This document shows positions 8,138 to 16,318 of a stretch of DNA of 64,000 bases, piece by piece. Source of the DNA: Bradyrhizobium sp. JYMT SZCCT0428 (lineage in GTDB: Bacteria; Pseudomonadota; Alphaproteobacteria; Rhizobiales; Xanthobacteraceae); assembly GCF_018131075.1 (NCBI RefSeq), contig NZ_JAFCLS010000008.1, forward strand, positions 158,274-222,273, read 5' to 3'. Within the stretch, counting starts at the first letter, position 1. Each line of letters opens with the position of its first letter. The notes under the pieces are model-generated. The model was not told where the DNA came from and made no database searches. It saw only the letters and a program-made list of their open reading frames with translations. Made by a program: the position numbers and the translations under genes.

Positions 8138-8233
8138 CTCCCTCCCCCCTTGCGGGGGAGGGCTGGGGGTGGCTCCAAGCGAGACTGCCCGTGAGAACCC
8201 CTCTCCCTAACCCTCCCCCGCAAGGGGGGAGGG
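8138..8233. repeat. REPIN-like pair of inverted palindromes
   Basis: Two perfect 24-bp inverted copies (8138-8161 and 8210-8233; core CCCCCCTTGCGGGGGAGG) face each other across 48 bases. Each arm is itself partly self-complementary. The related but imperfect element at 52441-52567 belongs to the same general type. Confidence 0.8.
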
Positions 8234-8266
8234 AACGCAGCGGGGCTCGCAATGACGACCTTTACT

Positions 8267-9484
8267 TCAAATACCCGCCGGTTCCTTCACGTGCTCGATG
8301 TCGGGCAGCGGCGCGCCGACGATCGTGGCCTCGAACGCGCGGAGGCGCTTGTAGACCGAGAGCAGGTCGACGATCGTGGTCCAGGAGTTGATCAGTATCT
8401 GGAACGAGTTTCTCACCTGCGTGAACGCATTCAGGATCTGCTGCAACGGACCCAGCGTGAGCTTGCCGGCGATGATCGTCGGCGCCAGCAGGATGTAGGG
8501 GAAGATGACGTCGGTCTGCAAATAGACAATGCGGCCGACGTTGAAGTACAGGTAATTCAGATAGAACCAGAAATAGTTCTTGCGAATGTGCTTGAACAAC
8601 TCATTCAGGGTCGGCGGATCGGCGCGGTCCGCACTGTCTTCGCCGAGCACGAGCTCCTTGCGGTAGGCCGCCTCTACCCGCTGGTTGAAGAACTCGATGC
8701 CTGGCAGCTTGATGCCGATCAATGCCAGCAGGCCAGTTCCGAAGATCGACCACACGATTGCGGCGACCACCAGCGGATAGGGGATCGCTCCGACGAGCGG
8801 CAGCTCGGTGACAAGACTGGACAGTTTGAGCAGCACCGGCAGGAAGGCGATCAGCGTCAGGATCGCGCTGATGAAATTGACGCCGAGGCCTTCTGTGATG
8901 GTTGCAAATCTCATCGTGTCTTCCTGGACGCGCTGCGAGGCGCCCTCGATGGTGCGCAGCCGCGGCCAGTACGCCACGTAGAAATCGTTCATCGCGGTGC
9001 GCCAGCGGAAGATGTAATGGCTGACAAAGAAACGGTTCAGCGTGCCGACCACAACGGCGACCAGCGCGATGCCGGCGAAGGTCGCCAGTTGACCATAGAA
9101 TTCTTCGAATGTGATGACCCTGGTTTTCGCAAGCGCTGCCTGAATCATGTCATAGAACGGCCCGTACCAGGTGTTGACGGCGACGCTGACCTGGACCTGG
9201 AAATAGGTGGCGAACAGGATCAGCGCCGAGCCCGGGATGGACCACCACACCCAGGGATGCGGTGAGAACCACATCCAGCCAGCGGTGAAGATGGCGACGC
9301 ACACGACGAAATACAGATCGAACCACAGCGAGCGCACCGACCAGAAGGTCGCGACGCCGACAACGGGCGCCGACGATCCGTACAGTTCGCTGGCGTAACT
9401 GTACCAGAGTATCATCGCCAGCGCGGCCCACACGATCGCGGAGATAAAGAGCAGCTTTGGGCGGGGGAAGAATGAAACGAACAT
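8267..9484 (-). CDS. sbmA: SbmA/BacA-family peptide transporter
   Basis: The 405-residue length matches the family (about 400-420). It has a short polar start ([10 protein letters not shown]) and seven or eight hydrophobic segments. The SbmA_BacA signatures are [53 protein letters not shown] and the [27 protein letters not shown] segment. There is no ATPase domain, so it is the stand-alone proton-driven SbmA/BacA type rather than the ABC-fused BclA type. The family imports antimicrobial and nodule-specific peptides and microcin-like compounds across the inner membrane and affects very-long-chain fatty acid lipid A. Symbiotic relevance is only possible, not shown. Confidence 0.93.
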   Translation of the reverse strand: MFVSFFPRPKLLFISAIVWAALAMILWYSYASELYGSSAPVVGVATFWSVRSLWFDLYFVVCVAIFTAGWMWFSPHPWVWWSIPGSALILFATYFQVQVSVAVNTWYGPFYDMIQAALAKTRVITFEEFYGQLATFAGIALVAVVVGTLNRFFVSHYIFRWRTAMNDFYVAYWPRLRTIEGASQRVQEDTMRFATITEGLGVNFISAILTLIAFLPVLLKLSSLVTELPLVGAIPYPLVVAAIVWSIFGTGLLALIGIKLPGIEFFNQRVEAAYRKELVLGEDSADRADPPTLNELFKHIRKNYFWFYLNYLYFNVGRIVYLQTDVIFPYILLAPTIIAGKLTLGPLQQILNAFTQVRNSFQILINSWTTIVDLLSVYKRLRAFEATIVGAPLPDIEHVKEPAGI

Positions 9485-9530
9485 TCGGTTGTCTCTCAGG
9501 TCAGAGGATTTGTGGCTCTGGGGAGGCCGT

Positions 9531-9655
9531 CATTCCGGGGCGATGCGAAGCATCGAACCCGGAATCTCGAGATTCCCCGGGGGCGCAATTGCGCCCCTGA
9601 GGCTGGTGCTAACGCACCATCTACGATGCGCAATTGCGCATCGGAGAATGACAGT
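9531..9655. repeat. Intergenic repeat, ATTCCGGGGCGATGCG type, copy 1
   Basis: The stretch contains CATTCCGGGGCGATGCGAAG, then CCCGGAATCTCGAGATTCC, then nested palindromes built on GGGCGCAATTGCGCCC and GATGCGCAATTGCGCATC. It closes with GGAGAATGACA. A second copy with the same first half lies at 46612-46688. It is located between the SbmA gene start and the ScfR-like gene end. Confidence 0.8.
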
Positions 9656-9688
9656 CCCAATGTTGATGCACTTAGAAATCTCAAACAC

Positions 9689-11134
9689 TCACAACTCTCT
9701 CGCATTGCTGAACGCAAACGACGACACGCGCCGCGTGTTCTCATCCAGGATCAGGGTGCGCGTGATCGGCGGCTCGGCGCGCTGGCTGCAGTTCTCGCGC
9801 TCGCAGAGCCGGCAGTTGACCCCGATCGGCGTGCCCTCGGTTTTCTCCAGGTCCATGCCGGCGGCATAGACCAGCTTGGCGGCATGGCGGATTTCGCACC
9901 CAAGACCGATCGCAAAGCGCGGCTGCGGCTGCGGGTGCGGCGCCACCGGCCGGCGCACCATCTGCGCGATCGAGAAGTAACGGGTACCATCTGGCAATTC
10001 GATGACCTGCTTGAGCAGCCGGTCCGGCGTGTCGAAGGTCGAATGCACGTTCCACAGCGGGCAGGTGCCGCCGAATTTCGAGAACGGAAACGTGCCGGAG
10101 GAAAACCGCTTGGAGACATTGCCGGCATTGTCGACGCGGAGCAGGAAGAATGGCACGCCGCGCGCGTTCGGCCGCTGCAGCGTGGTCAGGCGATGGCAGA
10201 CCTGCTCGAAGCCGGCATTGAAGCGCTGCGCCAGCACGTGCACGTCGTAGTTCAGCGCTTCGGCCGCGGAATGAAACGTCTGGTAGGGCATCATGGTGGC
10301 GGCAGCGAAGTAATTCGCCAGCGTAATCCGGTAGAGCCTTCGCGGCGTGTCGTCGAGCGGGCCGGCGCGGTTGACGATGGCATCGATGCTGGCGCTGCAT
10401 TCGGCCAGCCCGATCTGCAGCGCGAGCTGGAAGGCCCGGCCGGGGCCATCGACCAGTTCGGAGACCAGCAGCTGCCGGCGATGGCGGTCGAACCGCCGCA
10501 GCGTCTCTCGCATCACGTCGACAGGCATGATGCGGGTGACGATCGAATGCTTTTCGCGCAATCGCGCGGCGAGGGCCGCAAACAATTCCTCGGACGGCGC
10601 GCCCAGTTCGTCGCGCAGGCTTTCGGCGGCCTGTTCGAGTTCAGGGAAGTAATTGCGGTTGGCCTCGATCAGATCGCGCACCCGCTCGATCGGATTGGCC
10701 TCGAACCGGGTTCCCTCGTCGCGGTCGGCCATTTGCGCCGCGACCAGCGTTTCGCCGCGGCGGGCCTCGGTATAGGCGGCGTACAGCCGTTGCAGGGAAT
10801 GAGTCACACCGGGGCACAATTCAGCGAGATCGCGCAGTTCCTGCTTCGGCAGGTCGATTTGCCGAAACAACGGATCGGAGAATATCTCGTTCAGCTCGGC
10901 GAAAAAGCGATCCTCGTCGGCGGTCGCCAGATCGCGCAAATCGAGGTCATAGGTCTCCGCCAGCCGGAGCAGCAGCTGCGCGGTCACCGGGCGCTGGTTG
11001 CGCTCTATCAGGTTGATATAGCTCGGAGAAATCTCCAGGCCCTCGGCCATCTGGGTCTGCGACAGGCCGAGCTGCTGGCGGATCCGGCGAAACCGCGGAC
11101 CGACGAACAGCTTCTTTCCGGACTCACCAGCCAT
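9689..11134 (-). CDS. ScfR/RamB-type short-chain acyl-CoA transcriptional regulator (XRE + ImmA/IrrE + DUF2083)
   Basis: The 481-residue protein has an N-terminal XRE helix-turn-helix (residues about 10-65: FRRIRQQLGLSQTQMAEGLEISPSYINLIERNQRPVT). A central IrrE/ImmA-like region contains LANYFAAATMMPYQTFHSAAEAL but lacks a clear HExxH metal site. The C-terminal DUF2083 part contains CRLCERENCSQRAEPP with conserved cysteines. This architecture is that of RamB of Actinobacteria and alphaproteobacterial short-chain fatty acid regulators, which control glyoxylate and acetate or propionate genes. The gene is divergent from isocitrate lyase, supporting that target. It is preceded by possible operators in 11153-11210 and probably also autoregulates. 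Confidence 0.92.
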   Translation of the reverse strand: MAGESGKKLFVGPRFRRIRQQLGLSQTQMAEGLEISPSYINLIERNQRPVTAQLLLRLAETYDLDLRDLATADEDRFFAELNEIFSDPLFRQIDLPKQELRDLAELCPGVTHSLQRLYAAYTEARRGETLVAAQMADRDEGTRFEANPIERVRDLIEANRNYFPELEQAAESLRDELGAPSEELFAALAARLREKHSIVTRIMPVDVMRETLRRFDRHRRQLLVSELVDGPGRAFQLALQIGLAECSASIDAIVNRAGPLDDTPRRLYRITLANYFAAATMMPYQTFHSAAEALNYDVHVLAQRFNAGFEQVCHRLTTLQRPNARGVPFFLLRVDNAGNVSKRFSSGTFPFSKFGGTCPLWNVHSTFDTPDRLLKQVIELPDGTRYFSIAQMVRRPVAPHPQPQPRFAIGLGCEIRHAAKLVYAAGMDLEKTEGTPIGVNCRLCERENCSQRAEPPITRTLILDENTRRVSSFAFSNAREL

Positions 11135-11152
11135 GTCAGCCCTTCTGACGGG

Positions 11153-11210
11153 TTTTGTGACAAAATTGACAAAATAACAACTGTGACAAGTTCAGATGTT
11201 ACATGACATC
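11153..11210. promoter_or_regulatory. Candidate operator cluster between the ScfR-like gene and aceA
   Basis: The 13-bp odd palindrome TTTTGTGACAAAA lies at 11153-11165. A second TGTGACAA occurs at 11182-11189, 26 bases from the first, and ATTGACAAAA lies between them. A further inverted element, GATGT-N6-ACATC, lies at 11195-11210. A TTTTGCAATG at 11271-11280, resembling the TTTGCAA core of RamB sites, lies nearer to aceA. The AT-rich repeats stand out from the local base composition. Which protein binds is inference. Confidence 0.5.
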
Positions 11211-11354
11211 ACCATTCAAAATCAAGCTATCTATACGAAATCAGGATTTTGGCGTTTAGCTCTCGGTACGTTTTGCAATGCACTGTCATGAATGTCGATT
11301 ACGGCAAAGAATGGCGAAGGCTGCAAATTAGTCGTCACCGAAAGGATTAAGCAA

Positions 11355-12992
11355 ATGAACTATCAGCCACGTGGCATCGACCAGGCCATCAAGGGACCCG
11401 CTTCCTACGCGAGCGAGCTTGGCGCTGCCAAGGCGCTGCTCGAGACCCAGCCGACCTGGAACGGCGTCACTGCCGAGGCCGTGGCGCGCATGCGTCTGCA
11501 GAACCGCTTCAAGACCGGCCTGGACATCGCCCGCTACACCGCGGCGCTGATGCGCAGCGATATGGCTGCTTATGACGCCGATCCGACCAAGTACACCCAG
11601 TCGCTGGGTTGCTGGCATGGCTTCATCGCGCAGCAGAAGCTGATTTCGGTGAAGAAGCATTTCGGCGGCAAGACCGATCGCCGTTATCTCTATTTGTCCG
11701 GCTGGATGATCGCCGCGCTGCGCTCCGAGTTCGGACCGCTTCCCGACCAGTCGATGCACGAGAAGACCTCGGTGCCGGCGCTGATCGAAGAGCTCTACAC
11801 CTTCCTCCGTCAGGCCGACTCCCGTGAGCTCAACGATATCTTCCGCGCCATCGACGCCGCCCGCAAGGCAGGCGACAAGGCGAAGGAAAAGGAACTGATC
11901 GAGAAGGTCGACAACTTCCAGACCCATGTCGTGCCTGTCATCGCCGACATCGACGCCGGTTTCGGCAATGCGGAGGCGACCTACCTGCTCGCAAAGAAGA
12001 TGATTGAAGCAGGTGCGTGCGCTCTGCAGATCGAAAACCAGGTCTCCGACGAAAAGCAGTGCGGCCACCAGGACGGCAAGGTGACTGTGCCGCACGAGGT
12101 GTTCCTGGCGAAGATCCGGGCGTGCCGCCATGCCTTCCTTGAACTCGGCGTCGAAGACGGCATCGTCGTGACCCGCACCGACTCGCTGGGTGCTGGTCTC
12201 ACGCAGCAGATCGCTGTCAGCCACAAGCCCGGCGACATCGGCGATCAGTACAACAGCTTCCTGGATTGCGAGGAAATCACGGCCGAGAATGCCCGGAACG
12301 GCGATGTCATCATCAACCGCAACGGCAAGATGCTGCGTCCGAAGCGGCTCGCCAGCAACCTCTATCAGTTCCGTGCCGGCACGGGCGAAGACCGCTGCGT
12401 GCTCGACAGCATCACCTCGCTGCAGAACGGCGCCGACCTGTTGTGGATCGAAACCGAGAAGCCGCATATCGAGCAGATCGCCAAGATGGTCGACCGCATT
12501 CGCGAGGTCGTTCCGAACGCGAAGCTGGCCTACAACAACTCGCCGTCGTTCAACTGGACGCTCAACTTCCGTTGGCAGGTCTACGACGCGATGAAGGAAG
12601 CCGGCAAGGATGTCAGCAAGTACAACCGCGCCGAACTGATGAAGCCGGAATACGACGATACGCCGCTGGGCATTGAAGCCGACGAGCGCATCCGCACCTT
12701 CCAGGCCGATTCAGCCAAGCGCGCCGGCATCTTCCACCATCTGATCACGTTGCCGACCTATCACACGGCAGCGCTGTCGACCGATAATCTCGCGAGGGAA
12801 TATTTCGGCGAGCAGGGCATGCTGGGCTATGTGAAGAATGTTCAGCGCCAGGAGATCCGTCAGGGTATCGCCTGCGCCAAGCATCAGAACATGGCCGGCT
12901 CCGATATCGGTGACGAGCACAAGGAATATTTCGCCGGGGAAGCCGCTCTGAAGGCGGGCGGCGCCCACAACACGATGAACCAGTTCGGCTAA
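11355..12992 (+). CDS. aceA: Isocitrate lyase
   Basis: The 545-residue enzyme cleaves isocitrate to glyoxylate and succinate in the glyoxylate bypass. The active-site signature reads EKQCGH (KQCGH at residues 234-238, Cys236) instead of KKCGH of E. coli. Other motifs are PVIADIDAGFGN for Mg2+ binding and LAYNNSPSFNW. It is about 110 residues longer than the E. coli enzyme and resembles the longer Pseudomonas-type subfamily. I set the start at ATG 11355 (MNYQPRG), 8 bases after AAAGGA; the frame is open upstream to 11292. The divergent ScfR-like gene suggests acetate or fatty-acid regulation. Confidence 0.96.
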   Translation: MNYQPRGIDQAIKGPASYASELGAAKALLETQPTWNGVTAEAVARMRLQNRFKTGLDIARYTAALMRSDMAAYDADPTKYTQSLGCWHGFIAQQKLISVKKHFGGKTDRRYLYLSGWMIAALRSEFGPLPDQSMHEKTSVPALIEELYTFLRQADSRELNDIFRAIDAARKAGDKAKEKELIEKVDNFQTHVVPVIADIDAGFGNAEATYLLAKKMIEAGACALQIENQVSDEKQCGHQDGKVTVPHEVFLAKIRACRHAFLELGVEDGIVVTRTDSLGAGLTQQIAVSHKPGDIGDQYNSFLDCEEITAENARNGDVIINRNGKMLRPKRLASNLYQFRAGTGEDRCVLDSITSLQNGADLLWIETEKPHIEQIAKMVDRIREVVPNAKLAYNNSPSFNWTLNFRWQVYDAMKEAGKDVSKYNRAELMKPEYDDTPLGIEADERIRTFQADSAKRAGIFHHLITLPTYHTAALSTDNLAREYFGEQGMLGYVKNVQRQEIRQGIACAKHQNMAGSDIGDEHKEYFAGEAALKAGGAHNTMNQFG

Positions 12993-13015
12993 CGGTAACA
13001 AGCAGGAGACTAGTC

Positions 13016-13222
13016 ATGACGAAGAGCAATTTCTGGGTGATTGGCGGCGAGTTCGGCTCGATGAACTTCCACAAGCTCGTGGAAGGCTCGGCTCAGGTAC
13101 AGGGACCCTTCAAGACCCGCAAAGAGGCAGAGGATGCCTGGCGCGCGGTCTCGGAAGAGAACCGCCACAAGGCCGGCGTGCGCTTTTCGATCGTCGAAGA
13201 GCCCTCCCGCGTCTCGGCCTGA
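13016..13222 (+). CDS. DUF4170 domain-containing protein
   Basis: The 68-residue protein, SNFWVIGGEFGSMNFHKLVEG, FKTRKEAEDAWRAVSEENRHKAGVRFSIVEE, covers the whole DUF4170 domain. It starts 24 bases after aceA, with CAGGAGAC upstream, so it is likely cotranscribed. Function unknown. It might be a small partner or expression-linked protein of isocitrate lyase, but only the linkage supports this. Confidence 0.9.
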   Translation: MTKSNFWVIGGEFGSMNFHKLVEGSAQVQGPFKTRKEAEDAWRAVSEENRHKAGVRFSIVEEPSRVSA

Positions 13223-13274
13223 GCGGCTGCTGCCGACCAACTAGAAGAAACGTCCAAGGAAAACGTAAGTGGGC

Positions 13275-13304
13275 GGCCCCATCCGGAATCCCGGGTGGGG
13301 CCGT
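13275..13304 (+). terminator. Probable terminator of the aceA-DUF4170 unit
   Basis: Arms CGGCCCCATCC (13275-13285) and GGGTGGGGCCG (13294-13304), with one G-T pair, form an 11-bp stem. The following bases TCTGCCGTTTTC are only moderately T-rich. It lies 53 bases after the stop. Confidence 0.65.
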
Positions 13305-13435
13305 CTGCCGTTTTCAACGGGAAACCGCCTTTTCAACCAAAACCTAAGTCATTGGGAACAAACGAGCTTTGCGGAAAACATGGTTACTGCTAGGTTAACC
13401 GCCGCCAACCCTTCAGGACAAAGGCGGGTCGTGAG

Positions 13436-13987
13436 ATGTCAGACGTACAGAGTACCGCCCCTATTGAGCCGCAACCGACCCGGCTGCGCGACGCGCTGCG
13501 CAAGGCGCGGATCGAGGCCGCCGACCGCACCGGCGTTGTCGTCGAACTGCGCGACGCCGAAGTGGCCCGGCTCGAGATCATGAACGAGGCGCTCGATCCC
13601 CTGTTCGCGCAGGTCCCCGAAAAGGTCGACCTGTTCGACCGCGGCGTCAGCCAGGGCGAGACGCCGCGGCTGTGGATCGACGTGGTCGCGCACATCCTGA
13701 TGGGCCGCGACAAGCGCATCTACCGCTTCGTGCAGGACACCCGCTTCGGCCGCATCGTGCTCGCCGAATCCCACGACGTGCCCGTCATCGTCGATGCCGT
13801 CACCGACTATGTCGCGCGCCGCATGATCGAGCGCGAGCATGCGATGGTGGCAACCCCGATGGTCGAGCCGGTCGTGGAAGAGCCGCCGAAACGCCGCGGC
13901 GGCTTCGGAATGTTCGTGTTCGGCTTCCTGCTCGGCGCCGCCGCCCTGTTCGGCCTCGCGCTGTTTGCGAGCCTGAGAAACCTCTAG
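13436..13987 (+). CDS. Hypothetical membrane-anchored protein
   Basis: The 183-residue protein has a soluble N-terminal part of about 150 residues and one C-terminal membrane helix (GMFVFGFLLGAAALFGLALFA). The soluble part includes DLFDRGVSQGETPRLWIDVVAHILMGRDKRIYRFVQDTRFGRIVLAE, with two helices and a beta unit. It is tail-anchored and probably faces the cytoplasm. I cannot name a family; the domain reads as conserved in Bradyrhizobium but unknown. The start has GTCGTGAG upstream. A 22-base gap leads to the next gene, so both are likely cotranscribed. Confidence 0.85.
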   Translation: MSDVQSTAPIEPQPTRLRDALRKARIEAADRTGVVVELRDAEVARLEIMNEALDPLFAQVPEKVDLFDRGVSQGETPRLWIDVVAHILMGRDKRIYRFVQDTRFGRIVLAESHDVPVIVDAVTDYVARRMIEREHAMVATPMVEPVVEEPPKRRGGFGMFVFGFLLGAAALFGLALFASLRNL

Positions 13988-14009
13988 CGCGGAGCCTGAA
14001 GGGGACCTC

Positions 14010-14735
14010 GTGCCAGCCATCATCATCGGCAACGCCATCGTGGCGGTGATCGTCCTGGTCATCGCCGCGAGCCTGTACGGCAAATGGCTGACGTTGAGGC
14101 GTGCCGAATATATCCGCACCTTCCGCTGGCCAAGCGGGCTGCTGCAGCGGCTGGAGCAGCATCACCCGGGCTTCCAGCGCAAGGACAGCGCGTTGGTCTC
14201 GCGGGGCCTGCGGCAGTTTTTCCTCGCCTATCTCATGAGCGGCAAGCGCTACGTCTCGATGCCCTCGCAAGTCGCGGACGATCTGTGGCACGAGTTTATC
14301 CTCTACACGCGCGAGTATGATGCGTTTTGCCGCCGTGCGTTCGGCGGTTTCCTGCATCACACCCCGGCGGTGGTGCTAAGCGAGCATCGCAAGAGCAATG
14401 AGGGCCTGCGGCGGGTCTGGTGGTACTGCTGCAAGTACGAGAGTATCGATCCTGTCAGGCCGAGCCGGCTGCCGCTGTTATTTGCGCTCGACAGCAAGTT
14501 CAAGATCGTCAACGGCTTTGTCTATCATCCCGACTGCGAGGAGTTGCGCAAGAACAGCAGCGGAACCGCATATTGCGGCGGTGATTTCGCGGACTCCTCG
14601 GTCGACGGCTCGTCGTCGGGCTTCGGCGATGGCGACGGCGGCCACGGTAGCGGCGATAGCGGGGGTAGCGATGGGGGTGGTGGTGGAGACGGCGGCGACG
14701 GCGGCGGAGGTTGCGGCGGTGGGGGCGGGGACTAG
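14010..14735 (+). CDS. Glycine-rich domain-containing protein (GRDP-like)
   Basis: The GTG-started 241-residue protein (AAGGGGA lies 4-10 bases upstream) begins with a membrane helix (IIIGNAIVAVIVLVIAASLYG). A globular domain with MPSQVADDLWHEFILYTREYDAFCRRAFG follows; DLWHEFIL is the hallmark of glycine-rich-domain proteins known in plants and bacteria. The last 50 residues are almost only Gly, Asp and Ser (DGDGGHGSGDSGGSDGGGGG), ending GGGCGGGGGD. The tail is low-complexity and could be a flexible or surface-exposed stalk. Molecular function unknown. It converges with the phosphoesterase gene (15 bases between stops). Confidence 0.86.
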   Translation: MPAIIIGNAIVAVIVLVIAASLYGKWLTLRRAEYIRTFRWPSGLLQRLEQHHPGFQRKDSALVSRGLRQFFLAYLMSGKRYVSMPSQVADDLWHEFILYTREYDAFCRRAFGGFLHHTPAVVLSEHRKSNEGLRRVWWYCCKYESIDPVRPSRLPLLFALDSKFKIVNGFVYHPDCEELRKNSSGTAYCGGDFADSSVDGSSSGFGDGDGGHGSGDSGGSDGGGGGDGGDGGGGCGGGGGD

Positions 14736-14750
14736 CCCTGCCTGAACCAG

Positions 14751-15638
14751 TTACGACAACCTGACCTGCGCCAACTGCCGGATGACATTGTCATCGCCAA
14801 AGCCGCGCACGGTCTGCACGCAGCGCCAGTGGTCGCCGTCGCGCTCGATCGAAAACAGATTATAGGCCGCGGCGGGATAGTGCCGGTGCGCCAGCGCCGA
14901 CGCCGAAGGCACGCCGATCGCGGGAATCTGGCGGTCAGCGCCTTCGATCCACATGGTCGAATGGATGTGGTCGTGCCCGTGCAGCACCAATTCCACGCCA
15001 TGGCGCTTCAAGAGCGCGCGCACCTGCCGCGAATCCGTCAGCCGCTTGATGCGGGAATCCGAATGCAGGGGATGATGGACCAGCAGCACCCGGAATGCCT
15101 GCTCGGACGACAATTGCGTCAGGATTTGATCCAGTTCATCGAGCTGGGCCCGCCCGAGCCTGCCGGTCGCCATCAGCGGCAGCGTCGGCACTGCCGAGGA
15201 TACGCCGATCAGCGCCAGCGGGCCGCGCCGGCGCACGAAAGGAAACGTCGCGCCGTTGGGCCCAGCATCGCCGCGCAGATAGTCGCCGAACGTTCCGGCG
15301 AAGTGATGCCTGGTGGCGCGCACATAGGCGTCGTGATTGCCGGGAATCACCGTGACTTGCTGCGGCGCGCCGACGCTTTCAAGCCAGGCCTGCGCCGGCG
15401 AGAACTCGGCTTCCAGCGCGAGATTGACCAGGTCGCCGGTGACCGCGATATGGTCAGGCTGCTGGACCTGCATGTCGGCGACCAATGCGTCGAGCACCTC
15501 GCGGCGGTGGTATTTGTGGCGGTTGCGGGTCCAGTTGAGGTAGCCGAGCGCGCGCTTGCCCGCGAGATCGCGAAAGCGCGCCGCCGGCAGCGGCGGCAGG
15601 TGCGGATCTGACAAATGCGCCAGCGTGAATGCGGCCAT
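14751..15638 (-). CDS. Metallophosphoesterase (calcineurin-like)
   Basis: The 295-residue protein carries the full metal-site set of class III phosphoesterases: LAHLSDPHLPP (D-x-H), VTGDLVN, VIPGNHDAYV, VLLVHHPLH and LHGHDHIHS, in that order. These bind two metal ions for phosphomonoester or phosphodiester hydrolysis, as in Icc/CpdA-type enzymes. The substrate is not known. I place the start at ATG 15638 (MAAFTLAHLSD) because the preceding 27 codons encode an odd Trp-rich stretch and the family starts just before the D-x-H motif. AGGTTG lies just before this ATG. There is no signal peptide in this version. Confidence 0.92.
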   Translation of the reverse strand: MAAFTLAHLSDPHLPPLPAARFRDLAGKRALGYLNWTRNRHKYHRREVLDALVADMQVQQPDHIAVTGDLVNLALEAEFSPAQAWLESVGAPQQVTVIPGNHDAYVRATRHHFAGTFGDYLRGDAGPNGATFPFVRRRGPLALIGVSSAVPTLPLMATGRLGRAQLDELDQILTQLSSEQAFRVLLVHHPLHSDSRIKRLTDSRQVRALLKRHGVELVLHGHDHIHSTMWIEGADRQIPAIGVPSASALAHRHYPAAAYNLFSIERDGDHWRCVQTVRGFGDDNVIRQLAQVRLS

Positions 15639-15753
15639 CAACAACCTCGTCAGGAATGCTTGCCAGAATCCCTGCCAGAATTCCTGCCATGTATTGGCAA
15701 GCCAACCGTATCTGCGCAAGGATCAAACATCATGTCCGGCATCTGAGGTATTT

Positions 15754-16242
15754 GTGACCGCCCTGCAGAATCTTCGAAAACGCTTCGAGCCGCAGCTGCG
15801 GCGGGTAATGCATTTGTATTGGCGGATCGCCCGCGGCATGACGCTCGGGGTTCGCGGCGTCGTGCTCGACGGCAGCAACAGGGTGTTTCTGGTCAAACAC
15901 AGCTATATCTCCGGCTGGCATCTGCCGGGCGGCGGGGTCGAGGTCGGCGAGACGTTCCTCGAAGCATTGCGGCGCGAACTCATGGAGGAGGGACGGATCG
16001 AACTCACCGACGAACCACCCTTGCATGGCCTGTTTTTCAACGTCCACGTGTCGCCCCGCGACCATGTCGCGGTCTATGTCGTCAGGCAATTCCGCCAGGA
16101 CCGCTTGCCGGAGCCCAACCGCGAAATCGTGGAATGCGGGTTCTACGATGCGGCTGCACTGCCGGCGGACACTACCCGAGGTACGCGCCTTCGGATCGCC
16201 GAAGTGTTGGATTTCAAGGCACGGACCGCGACCTGGCGCTGA
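15754..16242 (+). CDS. Nudix hydrolase domain protein
   Basis: The 162-residue protein starts at GTG 15754, preceded by CTGAGGTATTT. The Nudix box reads GGGVEVGETFLEALRRELMEEGRI, with the REx2EExG residues intact, so it should bind Mg2+ and hydrolyse a nucleoside diphosphate linked to another group. An N-terminal helix (MHLYWRIARGMTLGVRGVVL) precedes the box. The C-terminal DFKARTATWR is short. The frame is open further upstream, where the divergent phosphoesterase gene begins, but the SD and family start favour GTG. Substrate unknown. Confidence 0.9.
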   Translation: MTALQNLRKRFEPQLRRVMHLYWRIARGMTLGVRGVVLDGSNRVFLVKHSYISGWHLPGGGVEVGETFLEALRRELMEEGRIELTDEPPLHGLFFNVHVSPRDHVAVYVVRQFRQDRLPEPNREIVECGFYDAAALPADTTRGTRLRIAEVLDFKARTATWR

Positions 16243-16318
16243 TTTTTGCGCACGCGCTCGGTTGCGTGCCGCCATCACAGCCCCTAGAAGCGGAGCAGTC
16301 GAGGCGGGGCCGGACAGG

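Larger units (their letters stand above)
7299..8266. other. Gene-free stretch filled with repeats
   Basis: Between the GlsB-like gene and the SbmA-like gene I find no credible coding region. The stretch holds the palindrome block 7321-7514, the degenerate repeat 7615-8040 and the REPIN-like pair 8138-8233. The remaining bases show nothing recognisable. Confidence 0.75.

Noticed and set aside
7606..8252. Several short open frames in the 7.6-8.3 kb gap
   Set aside because: They overlap the degenerate repeat or REPIN arms, have no ribosome site, and disagree in frame. They are treated as repeat, not genes.
9512..11206. Plus-strand open frame opposite the ScfR-like gene
   Set aside because: The minus-strand gene has a complete XRE/IrrE/DUF2083 architecture. 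The plus frame runs through a repeat block at its start and has unlikely composition.
11328..12467. Minus-strand open frame opposite isocitrate lyase
   Set aside because: Isocitrate lyase is unmistakable; the reverse frame is a codon-bias shadow.
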